The notes under the pieces are model-generated. The model saw only the letters and a program-made list of their open reading frames with translations, searched no databases and was not told the origin of the DNA. The position numbers and the translations under genes were made by a program. A stretch of 8,169 nucleotides of DNA from JANRLJ01 sp034437895 (GTDB lineage Bacteria > Chloroflexota > Anaerolineae > Aggregatilineales > Phototrophicaceae): assembly GCA_034437895.1 (NCBI GenBank), contig DAOTTO010000073.1:1-8169 (forward strand), in the 5' to 3' direction. Of this stretch, positions 1 through 5,803 are shown one piece after another. Every line of letters begins with the position of its first letter. Positions within the stretch are counted from its first letter, which is position 1.

Positions 1-127
1 CTTTCGCTCACGCATTTACCCCACCCCTAAATCCCCTCCCCATTGCATGGAGAGGGGACTTCAAGATGCGTTTTTCTCCCCCTCTCCAAGTATTGGAGAG
101 GGAGCCGGGGGGCGAGGTAAGCGAAAG
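1..127. repeat. Palindromic intergenic repeat, copy 1
   Basis: This GC-rich, non-coding block is built from two hairpins flanked by complementary ends. The first hairpin (33-57) has arms CCCCTC and GAGGGG, an inner CCAT/ATGG stem and a TGC loop. The second (80-102) has a perfect 10-base stem (CCCTCTCCAA with TTGGAGAGGG) around GTA. The outer parts, C-rich near 17-28 and G-rich near 106-118, are roughly complementary, and CTTTCGCT (1-8) pairs with AGCGAAAG (120-127). Two related copies occur at 4418-4514 and 6762-6875. The layout suggests a non-autonomous or REP-like dispersed element. The window edge may cut its left end. Confidence 0.75.
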
Positions 128-152
128 TCCTATAATGAAAAGATGATGCCTG

Positions 153-175
153 TTTACTTCGATTTCCGAAGTAAA
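153..175. promoter_or_regulatory. Probable HxlR operator 1 (perfect inverted repeat)
   Basis: The arms TTTACTTCG and CGAAGTAAA are perfectly complementary over 9 bases around a 5-base spacer ATTTC. The site lies 41 bp upstream of the HxlR-type gene. It shares the core CTTCG-ATTTY-nGAAG with a second dyad centred 31 bp downstream. Dimeric winged-helix regulators of this family usually bind such dyads and often control their own gene, so autoregulation is inferred. Confidence 0.6.
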
Positions 176-185
176 TTTATTATAT

Positions 186-204
186 CGCTTCGATTTTAGA
201 AGCG
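186..204. promoter_or_regulatory. Probable HxlR operator 2 (imperfect inverted repeat)
   Basis: The arms CGCTTC and GAAGCG are complementary around a 7-base spacer. Counted with the same 5-base spacer as operator 1 (ATTTT), the dyad is 7+7 with one mismatch. It ends 12 bp before the regulator start codon and immediately before its AAGGA ribosome-binding site, so a bound protein would be well placed to block transcription. It is centred 31 bp (about three helical turns) from operator 1, on the same DNA face. Confidence 0.55.
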
Positions 205-216
205 CAAGGACAAAGT

Positions 217-543
217 ATGCCTTCACCTCAACCGGGGAAAACTGTGCGCGGCTCATCAAGGGGTCGCCCGATTATGGCGCTGCTTGATCTACTGGGGCGG
301 CGCTGGACGCTGCGGATTATCTGGGAGATGCGGGGAGATAGCGTGAGTTATGTGGATTTACGCGCTCGGTGCGATTCGATGTCTACAAGTGTCCTCAGCC
401 AGCGCTTGACCGACCTTAAAGAGGCAGACATCATCATACAAAACGCCGCCGGAAATTATAGTTTGAGCGAGGAAGGACAAAATCTTTTAGAGGCACTTTC
501 GCCTTTAAATGACTGGGCGAATCGGTGGTCAGAGCGCAAATGA
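217..543 (+). CDS. HxlR-family winged helix transcriptional regulator
   Basis: This 108-residue protein is a typical small HxlR (DUF24) DNA-binding regulator. The family signature begins at residue 18 with PIMALLDLLGRRWTLRIIWE, the first helix of the winged helix-turn-helix. The recognition segment follows around residues 48-69 (LRARCDSMSTSVLSQRLTDL), then the wing near residues 71-82 and a C-terminal dimerisation helix ending in LSPLNDWANRW. The single cysteine, C52, sits at the start of the recognition region. HxlR members that sense electrophiles or disulfide stress use a conserved Cys, but usually nearer the N-terminus, so redox sensing is only a possibility. AAGGA lies 7 bases before the ATG and supports this start. 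Two related dyads directly upstream suggest autoregulation. The gene converges on a membrane protein gene with only 8 bp between the stops and no visible terminator. Confidence 0.9.
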   Translation: MPSPQPGKTVRGSSRGRPIMALLDLLGRRWTLRIIWEMRGDSVSYVDLRARCDSMSTSVLSQRLTDLKEADIIIQNAAGNYSLSEEGQNLLEALSPLNDWANRWSERK

Positions 544-551
544 GCCTCAGC

Positions 552-1589
552 CTATGCCGCGCCGCCCAACTTGACCAGGCGCTTAGTCGCTTTGAGTAGA
601 TTGCGATGCGTCAGCCAGCGATATATCGCATAGATGGCAATCCCAACCAACAACGCGAAGATCAGCTTGGCAAAGGTCACATCCGCCTCGCCAACTGGAC
701 TAGATGAAAAGCCAGACCGTACAAAGTAGGCTTGATAGCTGAACCAGATTCCCAGACCAGCCGCCGCAGCCGCCGCTACGAACAGAATCGCTTGTACCCC
801 CCACAGGTTGATAAACGTCCCCACGCCCCACATCAGCGCAAAGGTCGGGCGCGTCAGCCGCGAGGAAATGTTTAAGCCAGCCGCAGCCAAAGTTCGCAGC
901 CGCCACAGCGGTTCGACCACGTAGACTGTCGCCATCACAACCCAAATCAAATGGACGAAAGTTAAGTTAAGGAGATCGAAGACGTTGTTGATACGGATAT
1001 TTTCCAGCAGACTGTGAATGTCTAGGCGACCCGGCACCAGCAGCGGCAAGAGATAGTAATGCAGCGGAAAAAGCAGCACGACGGCTAACCGTGAGCCGAT
1101 GACGTTAAGCGTCGTTTTCCAAACGCGCATTTGTCCAGCGGCGTGTTTGGCGTTGATGAAATCCCGCATCGAGACATTTGTTAAACAGATTAAATCCCAT
1201 CGCCCGCGCTCGACATCCTCACTGATGCTGCCGAGATTGGTCAGCAGTGCCAACACATCAAGGATGAATTTATCGAGCAGGCTGGCACAGAGTACCACTC
1301 CGATGAGGCTTTCGAGTGTTTGGTAGCTGCGTTGGCTCGGCATAAGCAAAAAGATAAACGCAATGAGACACCATAGGCCGACGATGCCGCCCGTCACCAC
1401 ACGCAGTCGCTTAAGCGAGCGGCTGAGTACATCTAGTGAGTCGCCTCCCCAGCCAATACCGCGTAACTCATGATCCAGAAGCGGTGTCGCCGCATCATTT
1501 ATCGGCAGCGCACGAACTAAAGCGCGAATCAGCCAAGGTGACTGATCGGACTGTGAGCGAAGGATTGACAATGCGATTTGTTCATCCAT
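552..1589 (-). CDS. Multi-pass membrane protein, ABC-2 permease-like (downstream paralog)
   Basis: This 345-residue protein has about seven hydrophobic segments (roughly residues 64-84, 93-119, 162-184, 207-228, a long or double one at 250-288, and 305-326). It is a clear paralog of the next gene upstream (1867-2940). Shared motifs include LLDKF (104-108), GRWDL and LTN-SMR in the loop after the second span (129-142), AKHA (147-150), VVEPLWRL (224-231) and a basic tail ending RLVKLGGAA. The E-x-G-x-W-x-L-x-x-LT-x-S loop resembles the cytosolic coupling region of ABC-2-type permeases, in which ERGTW-LL-LTPLS is typical. Homology to that group is inferred. No ATP-binding subunit is encoded nearby, so substrate and function are unknown. 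The start ATG lies inside the 8-bp target duplication of a transposable element, and no strong ribosome-binding site remains in front of it. Confidence 0.8.
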   Translation of the reverse strand: MDEQIALSILRSQSDQSPWLIRALVRALPINDAATPLLDHELRGIGWGGDSLDVLSRSLKRLRVVTGGIVGLWCLIAFIFLLMPSQRSYQTLESLIGVVLCASLLDKFILDVLALLTNLGSISEDVERGRWDLICLTNVSMRDFINAKHAAGQMRVWKTTLNVIGSRLAVVLLFPLHYYLLPLLVPGRLDIHSLLENIRINNVFDLLNLTFVHLIWVVMATVYVVEPLWRLRTLAAAGLNISSRLTRPTFALMWGVGTFINLWGVQAILFVAAAAAAGLGIWFSYQAYFVRSGFSSSPVGEADVTFAKLIFALLVGIAIYAIYRWLTHRNLLKATKRLVKLGGAA

Positions 1590-1594
1590 AGGGA
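1587..1594. repeat. Target-site duplication, left copy (CATAGGGA)
   Basis: CATAGGGA directly abuts the left terminal inverted repeat at 1595. The same eight bases follow the right terminal repeat at 1843-1850. The first three bases are the complement of the ATG of the 552-1589 gene, so the insertion cut exactly at that start codon but left it intact. Confidence 0.85.
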
Positions 1595-1842
1595 GTAACT
1601 ACTCAGCCTGTTTCAATTCAAAAAATCAATTTATCGCCAATGACATATCGCGTAAATGAACACCATATAGTTGAGAGTATGCCCTATAATGGTCACTTTA
1701 TTTACCCTTAATAGTTTTCACATATCGCCATTAAATTGGGCTTTCTTGCAGTAGCGCCCTAACCTCAATTTTGAGCGACCCAAAAAGGTACTAAAATAAA
1801 TTTAACATTGATTCCCCTACAAAAATAGGGCTGAGTAGTTAC
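1595..1842. mobile_element. Non-autonomous transposable element (MITE), IS66-like ends
   Basis: This 248-bp AT-rich element begins with GTAACTACTCAGCC (1595-1608) and ends with its exact reverse complement (1829-1842). It is flanked on both sides by the direct repeat CATAGGGA. It contains no plausible coding region. TATCGC occurs three times inside (1632, 1646, 1723), and CTCAATTTTGAG (1764-1775) is a small palindrome. Ends starting 5'-GTAA with an 8-bp target duplication are typical of the IS66 family, so mobilisation in trans by an IS66-type transposase is inferred. No transposase lies in the window. The perfect target duplication suggests a fairly recent insertion. It separates two paralogous membrane protein genes that would otherwise be 21 nt apart. 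Confidence 0.85.
1628..1656 (-). promoter_or_regulatory. Possible outward promoter inside the MITE
   Basis: On the minus strand a -35-like TTTACG (complement of 1651-1656) is followed after exactly 17 bases by a -10-like TAAATT (complement of 1628-1633). Transcription would start near 1620 and read into the 552-1589 membrane gene, whose ATG is at 1589. Both hexamers are imperfect and the element is AT-rich, so chance occurrence is quite possible. Confidence 0.3.
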
Positions 1843-1850
1843 CATAGGGA
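1843..1850. repeat. Target-site duplication, right copy (CATAGGGA)
   Basis: This is the second copy of the octamer flanking the MITE, directly after the right terminal inverted repeat. Removing the element and one copy would place the ATG of the downstream membrane gene 21 nt after the stop codon of the upstream paralog, as expected in a tightly packed operon. Confidence 0.85.
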
Positions 1851-1866
1851 TTCTTGTTTGCCATTT

Positions 1867-2940
1867 TTAAAGCGCTCCGCCGCGTTTGACCAAGCGCCGC
1901 ACGGCTGCGTTGCGCCACATCCCCGTCAGACTGGCATACGCTTGATAAATCCCCGCGCCGACTATCAGGATATAGATGATGAGGCCGACAGCGCTCCAGC
2001 CCGTCGTCGTGGAAAGAAACAGGCTTCCCGTCCATAACAGTGAACACCCGGAAAGCACCGCGATGACCATTTGCACAAGCCACACGCCCACCAAGCAGCC
2101 AAAAGCGGAAAACAGCGCTCCGGCGGATTCATGCACTTGCGTGGAAACGGCTACGCCCCCCATCGCCACCGCTTGCAGCCGCCAGCGCGGTTCGACGACA
2201 TAAATCACCGCCGCAATCAGATAGGCGATAAAGCCAAAAAATATAAAAATGCGCTCGTCATTATAAGCATTGAGGGAGGAAAATAAGCTCGCCAGCGGAT
2301 TCGGCACATAGCCATTATCCGAGGGGAAGGCAAACGGCAGGATGAAGGTATGCAGCACCATTACCGAGACGACCCCCAACCGGAAGCCCGCTACGCTGCA
2401 CATCGTCCGCCAAGCGCGGGTTTGGGCAACGGCATGTTTGGCTTCCACCACGTTCCGCATACTCAGATTCGTCAGCGCGGTTAATTCCCAATGTCCATTT
2501 TTGATGTCATCGCTGACACTGGGCAGGGTGGTCAGGATGGCAACGAAATCCAGCACAAATTTATCGAGCAAGGACAGCAGAAAAGCCAACTGAATAAATT
2601 GCTCTATCGCATTGTAAACGGCTACCGAAACGGGCGTTGTATAATTTAGGGTGGGGATGAGGTCATTTTTGGGCGTGATGATGATGACGAACACACCGAC
2701 CAGCCATAATCCCACGAGGAGCGCCACCACGCGCAGCATCCAAAACACCGTCAACTGCTCTAATTCTTGCGCGGTAGGAATGCGCCGCGCTTCATAGCGG
2801 AAGACGGCATTATCGGGGCGTACTGCTTGATGCGGCATCATCGCTGCCAGTATCCGCTGCGGAATCATCCAGCGCGATTTAGAAGGGGATGGGCGTTGGG
2901 GCGTGATTTTGGGACGCTCATCCCTCGAAAGCTGTGCCAT
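1867..2940 (-). CDS. Multi-pass membrane protein, ABC-2 permease-like (upstream paralog)
   Basis: This 357-residue membrane protein is a paralog of the 552-1589 product. It has a hydrophilic, basic N-terminus of about 65 residues, then hydrophobic segments near 68-88, 105-139, 182-205, 230-248, 275-300 and 315-337. The same landmarks recur in the same order: LLSLLDKF (121-128), GHWEL (149-153), LTNLSMR (156-162), AKHA (167-170), VVEPRWRL (248-255) and a final RRLVKRGGAL. The loop around 144-175 resembles the cytosolic coupling loop of ABC-2-type permeases. This is inferred family membership, and no ATPase partner is visible. The start is supported by GAGAGGAA about 9 bases before the ATG. The gene is first in a two-gene transcription unit whose second member is now displaced by a MITE. 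Its long N-terminal tail may be a cytosolic docking region. Confidence 0.8.
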   Translation of the reverse strand: MAQLSRDERPKITPQRPSPSKSRWMIPQRILAAMMPHQAVRPDNAVFRYEARRIPTAQELEQLTVFWMLRVVALLVGLWLVGVFVIIITPKNDLIPTLNYTTPVSVAVYNAIEQFIQLAFLLSLLDKFVLDFVAILTTLPSVSDDIKNGHWELTALTNLSMRNVVEAKHAVAQTRAWRTMCSVAGFRLGVVSVMVLHTFILPFAFPSDNGYVPNPLASLFSSLNAYNDERIFIFFGFIAYLIAAVIYVVEPRWRLQAVAMGGVAVSTQVHESAGALFSAFGCLVGVWLVQMVIAVLSGCSLLWTGSLFLSTTTGWSAVGLIIYILIVGAGIYQAYASLTGMWRNAAVRRLVKRGGAL

Positions 2941-2975
2941 CTATTGATTTCCTCTCGGCAAATTTTCCTTCCTTC

Positions 2976-2991
2976 ATTGTACATTGTAACA
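2976..2991 (-). promoter_or_regulatory. Possible -10 region for the membrane protein operon
   Basis: On the minus strand TACAAT occurs twice (complements of 2983-2988 and 2976-2981). The first is preceded by TG to give an extended -10 pattern, TGTTACAAT. It lies 40-50 bp upstream of the ATG at 2940. I see no good -35 hexamer, so this is a weak call. Confidence 0.25.
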
Positions 2992-3002
2992 GACGCATCG
3001 TA

Positions 3003-3125
3003 GCGAAAAATGCTGTGTGGATTGGTGCTATCGCGGCTGTCGCTTTGCAATATAATCTCGTCTTGGTTACACGCGATGTCCATTTTAAAAATAGGACTCA
3101 CACAGTTGACCAAGTTTTGTGGTAA
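3003..3125 (+). pseudogene. Relic of a PIN-domain (VapC-type) toxin, C-terminal end
   Basis: A 40-residue open stretch ending at the TAA at 3123 reads AKNAVWIGAIAAVALQYNL followed by VLVTRDVHF and closes with a terminal W. This matches the C-terminal part of PIN-domain ribonucleases, in which N-D-x-W-I-A-A-x-A ... L-x-L-V-T-R-D-x-H-F is followed by a terminal hydrophobic-W. The acidic residue usually found before WI (N-D) is Ala here. The WIGAIAAVALQ stretch is a few residues longer than normal, suggesting a small duplication. The N-terminal two thirds of the toxin, with its first catalytic acids, and the antitoxin gene are absent. The sequence instead runs into the start of the divergent membrane gene. 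The relic therefore cannot encode a working nuclease. The match rests on pattern memory, not a search. Confidence 0.55.
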
Positions 3126-3143
3126 AAGTTGTTGGTTTATAGT

Positions 3144-3182
3144 CCTTATTAAGGCTTAATAAGGGAAAAAGACTTCCCTTAT
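3144..3182. promoter_or_regulatory. Three-arm overlapping inverted repeats upstream of the peptidase gene
   Basis: CCTTATTAA (3144-3152) pairs perfectly with TTAATAAGG (3156-3164) across a 3-base loop. The same central arm, read as ATAAGGGAA (3159-3167), pairs perfectly with TTCCCTTAT (3174-3182) across a 6-base loop. The two hairpins share the central arm and exclude each other. No T-run follows either one, so a simple intrinsic terminator is unlikely. The site could be an operator pair, an RNA switch, or leftover structure from the decayed toxin locus. It ends 83 bp before the peptidase ATG. Confidence 0.5.
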
Positions 3183-3265
3183 ATCCTGCTTTGGCTAAAA
3201 CTAATCACGCTGAACTGCATTACTTCTAAAAAAATAGTAATCCTTCAAAAAGAAAGTTGGTCAGC

Positions 3266-4360
3266 ATGAATTTTGATTATCTCACACGTCAGGCCAAGTT
3301 AAACGCGATTGATGGGGTGGATGCGGTTGCCATCGTCCCCGGCGCGAACATGGTCTATTTTACTGGGCTGCATTTTCATCTGTCGGAGCGTCCTGTCCTT
3401 TTGTTGTGGAGCGAGGGTCAGCTTTCGTTCATCATCCCAGAACTGGAAGTCCCCAAGTTAACGATCCGCCCCGACATCGAAGCCCGTATCTTCGCGTGGT
3501 CGGATACAGATGGGTACGAGGCGGCCTTTAATGAGGCGGTCAAGGCGCTAAAGCTCGATCAAGGGACGCTCGGTGTCGATGGTCAGTCGATGCGTGTCTT
3601 TGAAAGTATGGCGTTCCAAACAGCCGGAACAGGCAAAATCGCCAATATTGGGCGTGATCTGCTCAACATTCGCGCCATTAAAACACCGCAAGAAGTCGAT
3701 GCGATGCGCGAAGCCATCCGCATGAGCGAACTCGCGCTTGGGCAGGTCGTCGCATGGGCGAAGCCGGGCATGACCGAGCGTGAAATCGGCATGGAATTAT
3801 CGCGTTTGCTTATCGTGGCAGGCAGCCAAGAAGAAGCCTTTGCGCCGCTGATTCAGACTGGCCCCAACAGTGCGCTCCCGCATGGTTTTATCACAGATCG
3901 CATTTTGGGTGCGGATGAATTTCTGCTGATCGATTTCGGCGGTAAGAGCGAAGGCTATCCGGCAGACATTACGCGCACGTTCTGCCTCGGTACACCCTCC
4001 GATGAAATGGTAAAAATTTATAATGCGGTGCTGGCAGGGAATCAAGCCGGAATCGCGGCGGCGGGGCCAGGTGTGGCGTGTGGCGATGTTGATAAAGCGA
4101 CCCGCGATGTCATCACGGCGGCAGGCTATGGGGAGTATTTTATCCACCGTACGGGTCACGGCTTAGGGCTGGAAGGGCATGAACTGCCGCAGGTGGCTTC
4201 TGGCGTAAAAGAAGTTTTACAACCGGGGATGGTCTTTACAGTCGAGCCGGGGATTTACGTACCGGGATTAGGCGGTGTTCGGATTGAGGATAACATCACC
4301 ATCACCGAAAATGGTGCTGAAGTGCTTACGCAGTATCCGCGTCAGTTAAGTGTGGGGTAG
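3266..4360 (+). CDS. M24 family metallopeptidase (Xaa-Pro dipeptidase/aminopeptidase type)
   Basis: This cytosolic enzyme is predicted to cleave the bond before proline in peptides, using two divalent metal ions. The 364-residue product has a creatinase-like N-terminal domain (about 1-130) and a C-terminal pita-bread peptidase domain (about 138-360). All five metal ligands of the family are present: D223 in LLIDFGG, D234 in YPADITRTF, H298 in HRTGHGLGLEGHE, E327 in TVEPGIY and E341 in VRIEDN. H305 is the second conserved histidine. Length and layout fit PepQ/YpdF-like proteins. I prefer the ATG at 3266 over an in-frame TTG at 3257, because AAGAAAG lies about 9 bases before the ATG and is too close to the TTG. 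The gene stands alone, downstream of a hairpin-rich region, and converges on the thioredoxin reductase gene. Exact substrate (dipeptides or longer peptides) cannot be told. Confidence 0.92.
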   Translation: MNFDYLTRQAKLNAIDGVDAVAIVPGANMVYFTGLHFHLSERPVLLLWSEGQLSFIIPELEVPKLTIRPDIEARIFAWSDTDGYEAAFNEAVKALKLDQGTLGVDGQSMRVFESMAFQTAGTGKIANIGRDLLNIRAIKTPQEVDAMREAIRMSELALGQVVAWAKPGMTEREIGMELSRLLIVAGSQEEAFAPLIQTGPNSALPHGFITDRILGADEFLLIDFGGKSEGYPADITRTFCLGTPSDEMVKIYNAVLAGNQAGIAAAGPGVACGDVDKATRDVITAAGYGEYFIHRTGHGLGLEGHELPQVASGVKEVLQPGMVFTVEPGIYVPGLGGVRIEDNITITENGAEVLTQYPRQLSVG

Positions 4361-4417
4361 TTTGTAGAATCACAAGGGCGCATGTAATTGTGGGTAGTCC
4401 AAATACAATATTATGGA

Positions 4418-4514
4418 GAACCCCAACCCAACCCTCCCCGTACACAGGGAGGGAGCAAGCCAAGTCATTTTCTCCCCCTCCTTGAGTTCGGGGAGGGGGT
4501 CGGGGGGTGGGGTA
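4418..4514. repeat. Palindromic intergenic repeat, copy 2, with G-quadruplex motif
   Basis: This copy fills most of the 215-bp gap between the convergent peptidase and thioredoxin reductase genes. Its first hairpin pairs CCCTCCC (4432-4438) with GGGAGGG (4447-4453). Its second pairs CCCCCTCC (4474-4481) with GGAGGGGG (4492-4499), extended by wobble pairs. The TTCTCC block before the second hairpin and the G-rich right end with GGGGT match the other copies. The right end (4490-4512) has G-runs of 4, 5, 6 and 4 separated by loops of 1, 2 and 1 bases. It may help end transcription from both sides, although no T-run follows either hairpin. Confidence 0.75.
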
Positions 4515-4575
4515 AAAGGAGCGAATATCTGTAGGAATCATCTCGCTTTTACCGAAACATCTTTTCAGCCGGAAT

Positions 4576-5586
4576 TTAGTCCGCGCCGAGCGCGGCTTCC
4601 TTCTCAGTTTCCTTCACAACTTCGACTTTAACATCCTCATCCAGCGATTGCAGTTCGGCTTCATGTTCTTCCAGCCAATGAATGGCGCTGATGCCTGCCG
4701 CCGCACCTTGCCCGACGGAGGTCGCGACCTGCCGCCAGATTTGATCCTGAATCTCGCCTGCCGCGAAGATGCCGTCAATGTTGGTGTGATAGCGTTGATC
4801 GGTGATGACATAGCCCTCGTCATTGGTGGCAAGCTGCCCACCGAAGACATTGCTGTTGGGGTCATGACCGATGAAGATGAAGACACCTTGCGTCGGCTTG
4901 ACGTAAACTTCGTCTGTTTTCAGGTTCTTCAGACGTACACCAGTGGTCTGCTCATCTTCGTCACCAAGGATTTCTTCGATGACGGTATCCCATATAAAGC
5001 TGATTTTCTCGTTCTTCGTGGCACGTTCCACCAACTGCACCCCTGCCCGTAGGCTGTCGCGGCGGTGGATAATAGTGACCGATGTGGCGAAGCGCGTGAG
5101 GAAAATGGCCTCTTCAACGGCTGAATCGCCACCGCCGACCACCACAATATCCTTGCCCCGAAAGAAAAAGCCATCGCAAGTGCCGCAGTAGCTTACGCCG
5201 CGCCCGACAAATTCATTCTCGCCGGGGACGTTAAGCTGGCGTGGATTCGCGCCAATCGTGACGATCACGCTATCCGCCAGATAGGTATCATTATTGGTTT
5301 TGACGGTAAAAGGCGATCCATTAGCGAAATCGACTTCTTCGACCATCTCAAATAAGACTTCCGCGCCGAATTTTTCGACATGAGCCTTAGAACGCTCGAC
5401 TAGTTCCATACCACCCAAACTATCCGGGAAGCCGAGATAATTATCAATCTCGTGCGTCAAGGCCACCTGTCCGCCGAGCTTATCGCCAGCGATGATGACC
5501 GGGTTGAGTTGGGCGCGGGCTGTATACAGCGCGGCAGAAAATCCGGCGGGTCCTGAACCGATGATGACGACACGTTTCTTTTGCAT
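4576..5586 (-). CDS. trxB: Thioredoxin reductase (NADPH, FAD-dependent)
   Basis: This cytosolic flavoenzyme of 336 residues transfers electrons from NADPH through FAD and a redox disulfide to thioredoxin. Visible landmarks are the N-terminal FAD-binding GSGPAG (10-15), the active-site CGTC (134-137; CATC in most relatives) followed by DGFFF, the NADPH-binding GGGDSAVEEA (151-160) with HRRD (174-177), and the second FAD motif GIFAAGEIQD-x-x-WRQ (272-286). The usual Asp in AAGD is Glu. An acidic tail of about 25 residues (312-336) extends past the normal end of the family. The start is supported by AGGAT about 9 bases before the ATG. The gene is monocistronic in this window, with no thioredoxin gene beside it. 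Ferredoxin-NADP reductases lack the CxxC, so the assignment is firm. Confidence 0.95.
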   Translation of the reverse strand: MQKKRVVIIGSGPAGFSAALYTARAQLNPVIIAGDKLGGQVALTHEIDNYLGFPDSLGGMELVERSKAHVEKFGAEVLFEMVEEVDFANGSPFTVKTNNDTYLADSVIVTIGANPRQLNVPGENEFVGRGVSYCGTCDGFFFRGKDIVVVGGGDSAVEEAIFLTRFATSVTIIHRRDSLRAGVQLVERATKNEKISFIWDTVIEEILGDEDEQTTGVRLKNLKTDEVYVKPTQGVFIFIGHDPNSNVFGGQLATNDEGYVITDQRYHTNIDGIFAAGEIQDQIWRQVATSVGQGAAAGISAIHWLEEHEAELQSLDEDVKVEVVKETEKEAALGAD

Positions 5587-5803
5587 CGCGATTTATCCTA
5601 TGTATTGATCTAAAATCTCAGAAATAATAAGGGTACAAGTTACGCAGTTCATAGTGATTAGTCATTAGTTTATGGTCAAGTGAACCAAAGTTTTGGTCTT
5701 TTCCAAAAACTAAGCACTCAAAACTGATTCCTATGTTCCTTTAAATGCTTCAATTGCATAAGTTCTATAGGGATTAAAATCTTACCGACTTTGCTCAACG
5801 CAT
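5587..5803. other. Intergenic region upstream of thioredoxin reductase
   Basis: This AT-rich stretch contains no convincing gene. On the minus strand a -35-like TTGACC (complement of 5674-5679) is followed after 17 bases by a poor -10, CACTAT (complement of 5651-5656), which could serve trxB. ACCAAA (5684-5689) and TTTGGT (5692-5697) form a short dyad just upstream of that -35, possibly a regulator site. Both are weak calls. Confidence 0.3.

Noticed and set aside
131..136. Perfect TATAAT upstream of the HxlR gene
   Set aside because: No acceptable -35 hexamer lies 16-18 bases upstream, where the sequence is the G-rich end of the repeat. I do not call it a promoter, though it could act with an activator.
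8..259. Minus-strand open frame across repeat copy 1 ending in an ERGFRGG-like string
   Set aside because: The translation is that of the palindromic repeat; a similar string appears in copy 3 for the same reason. It also overlaps the operators and the start of the HxlR gene.
1817..2083. Minus-strand open frame of 88 codons ending inside the MITE
   Set aside because: It overlaps the membrane protein gene in another frame and only ends in the element by chance; there is no family resemblance.
2934..3002. N-terminal 23 codons of the plus-strand frame that contains the PIN relic
   Set aside because: These codons run through the start region and ribosome-binding site of the divergent membrane gene and show no PIN-domain pattern, so only 3003-3125 is treated as relic.
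4413..4631. Plus-strand open frame of 72 codons in the convergent gap
   Set aside because: It encodes the repeat in translation and then runs antisense to trxB; no ribosome-binding site or family pattern.
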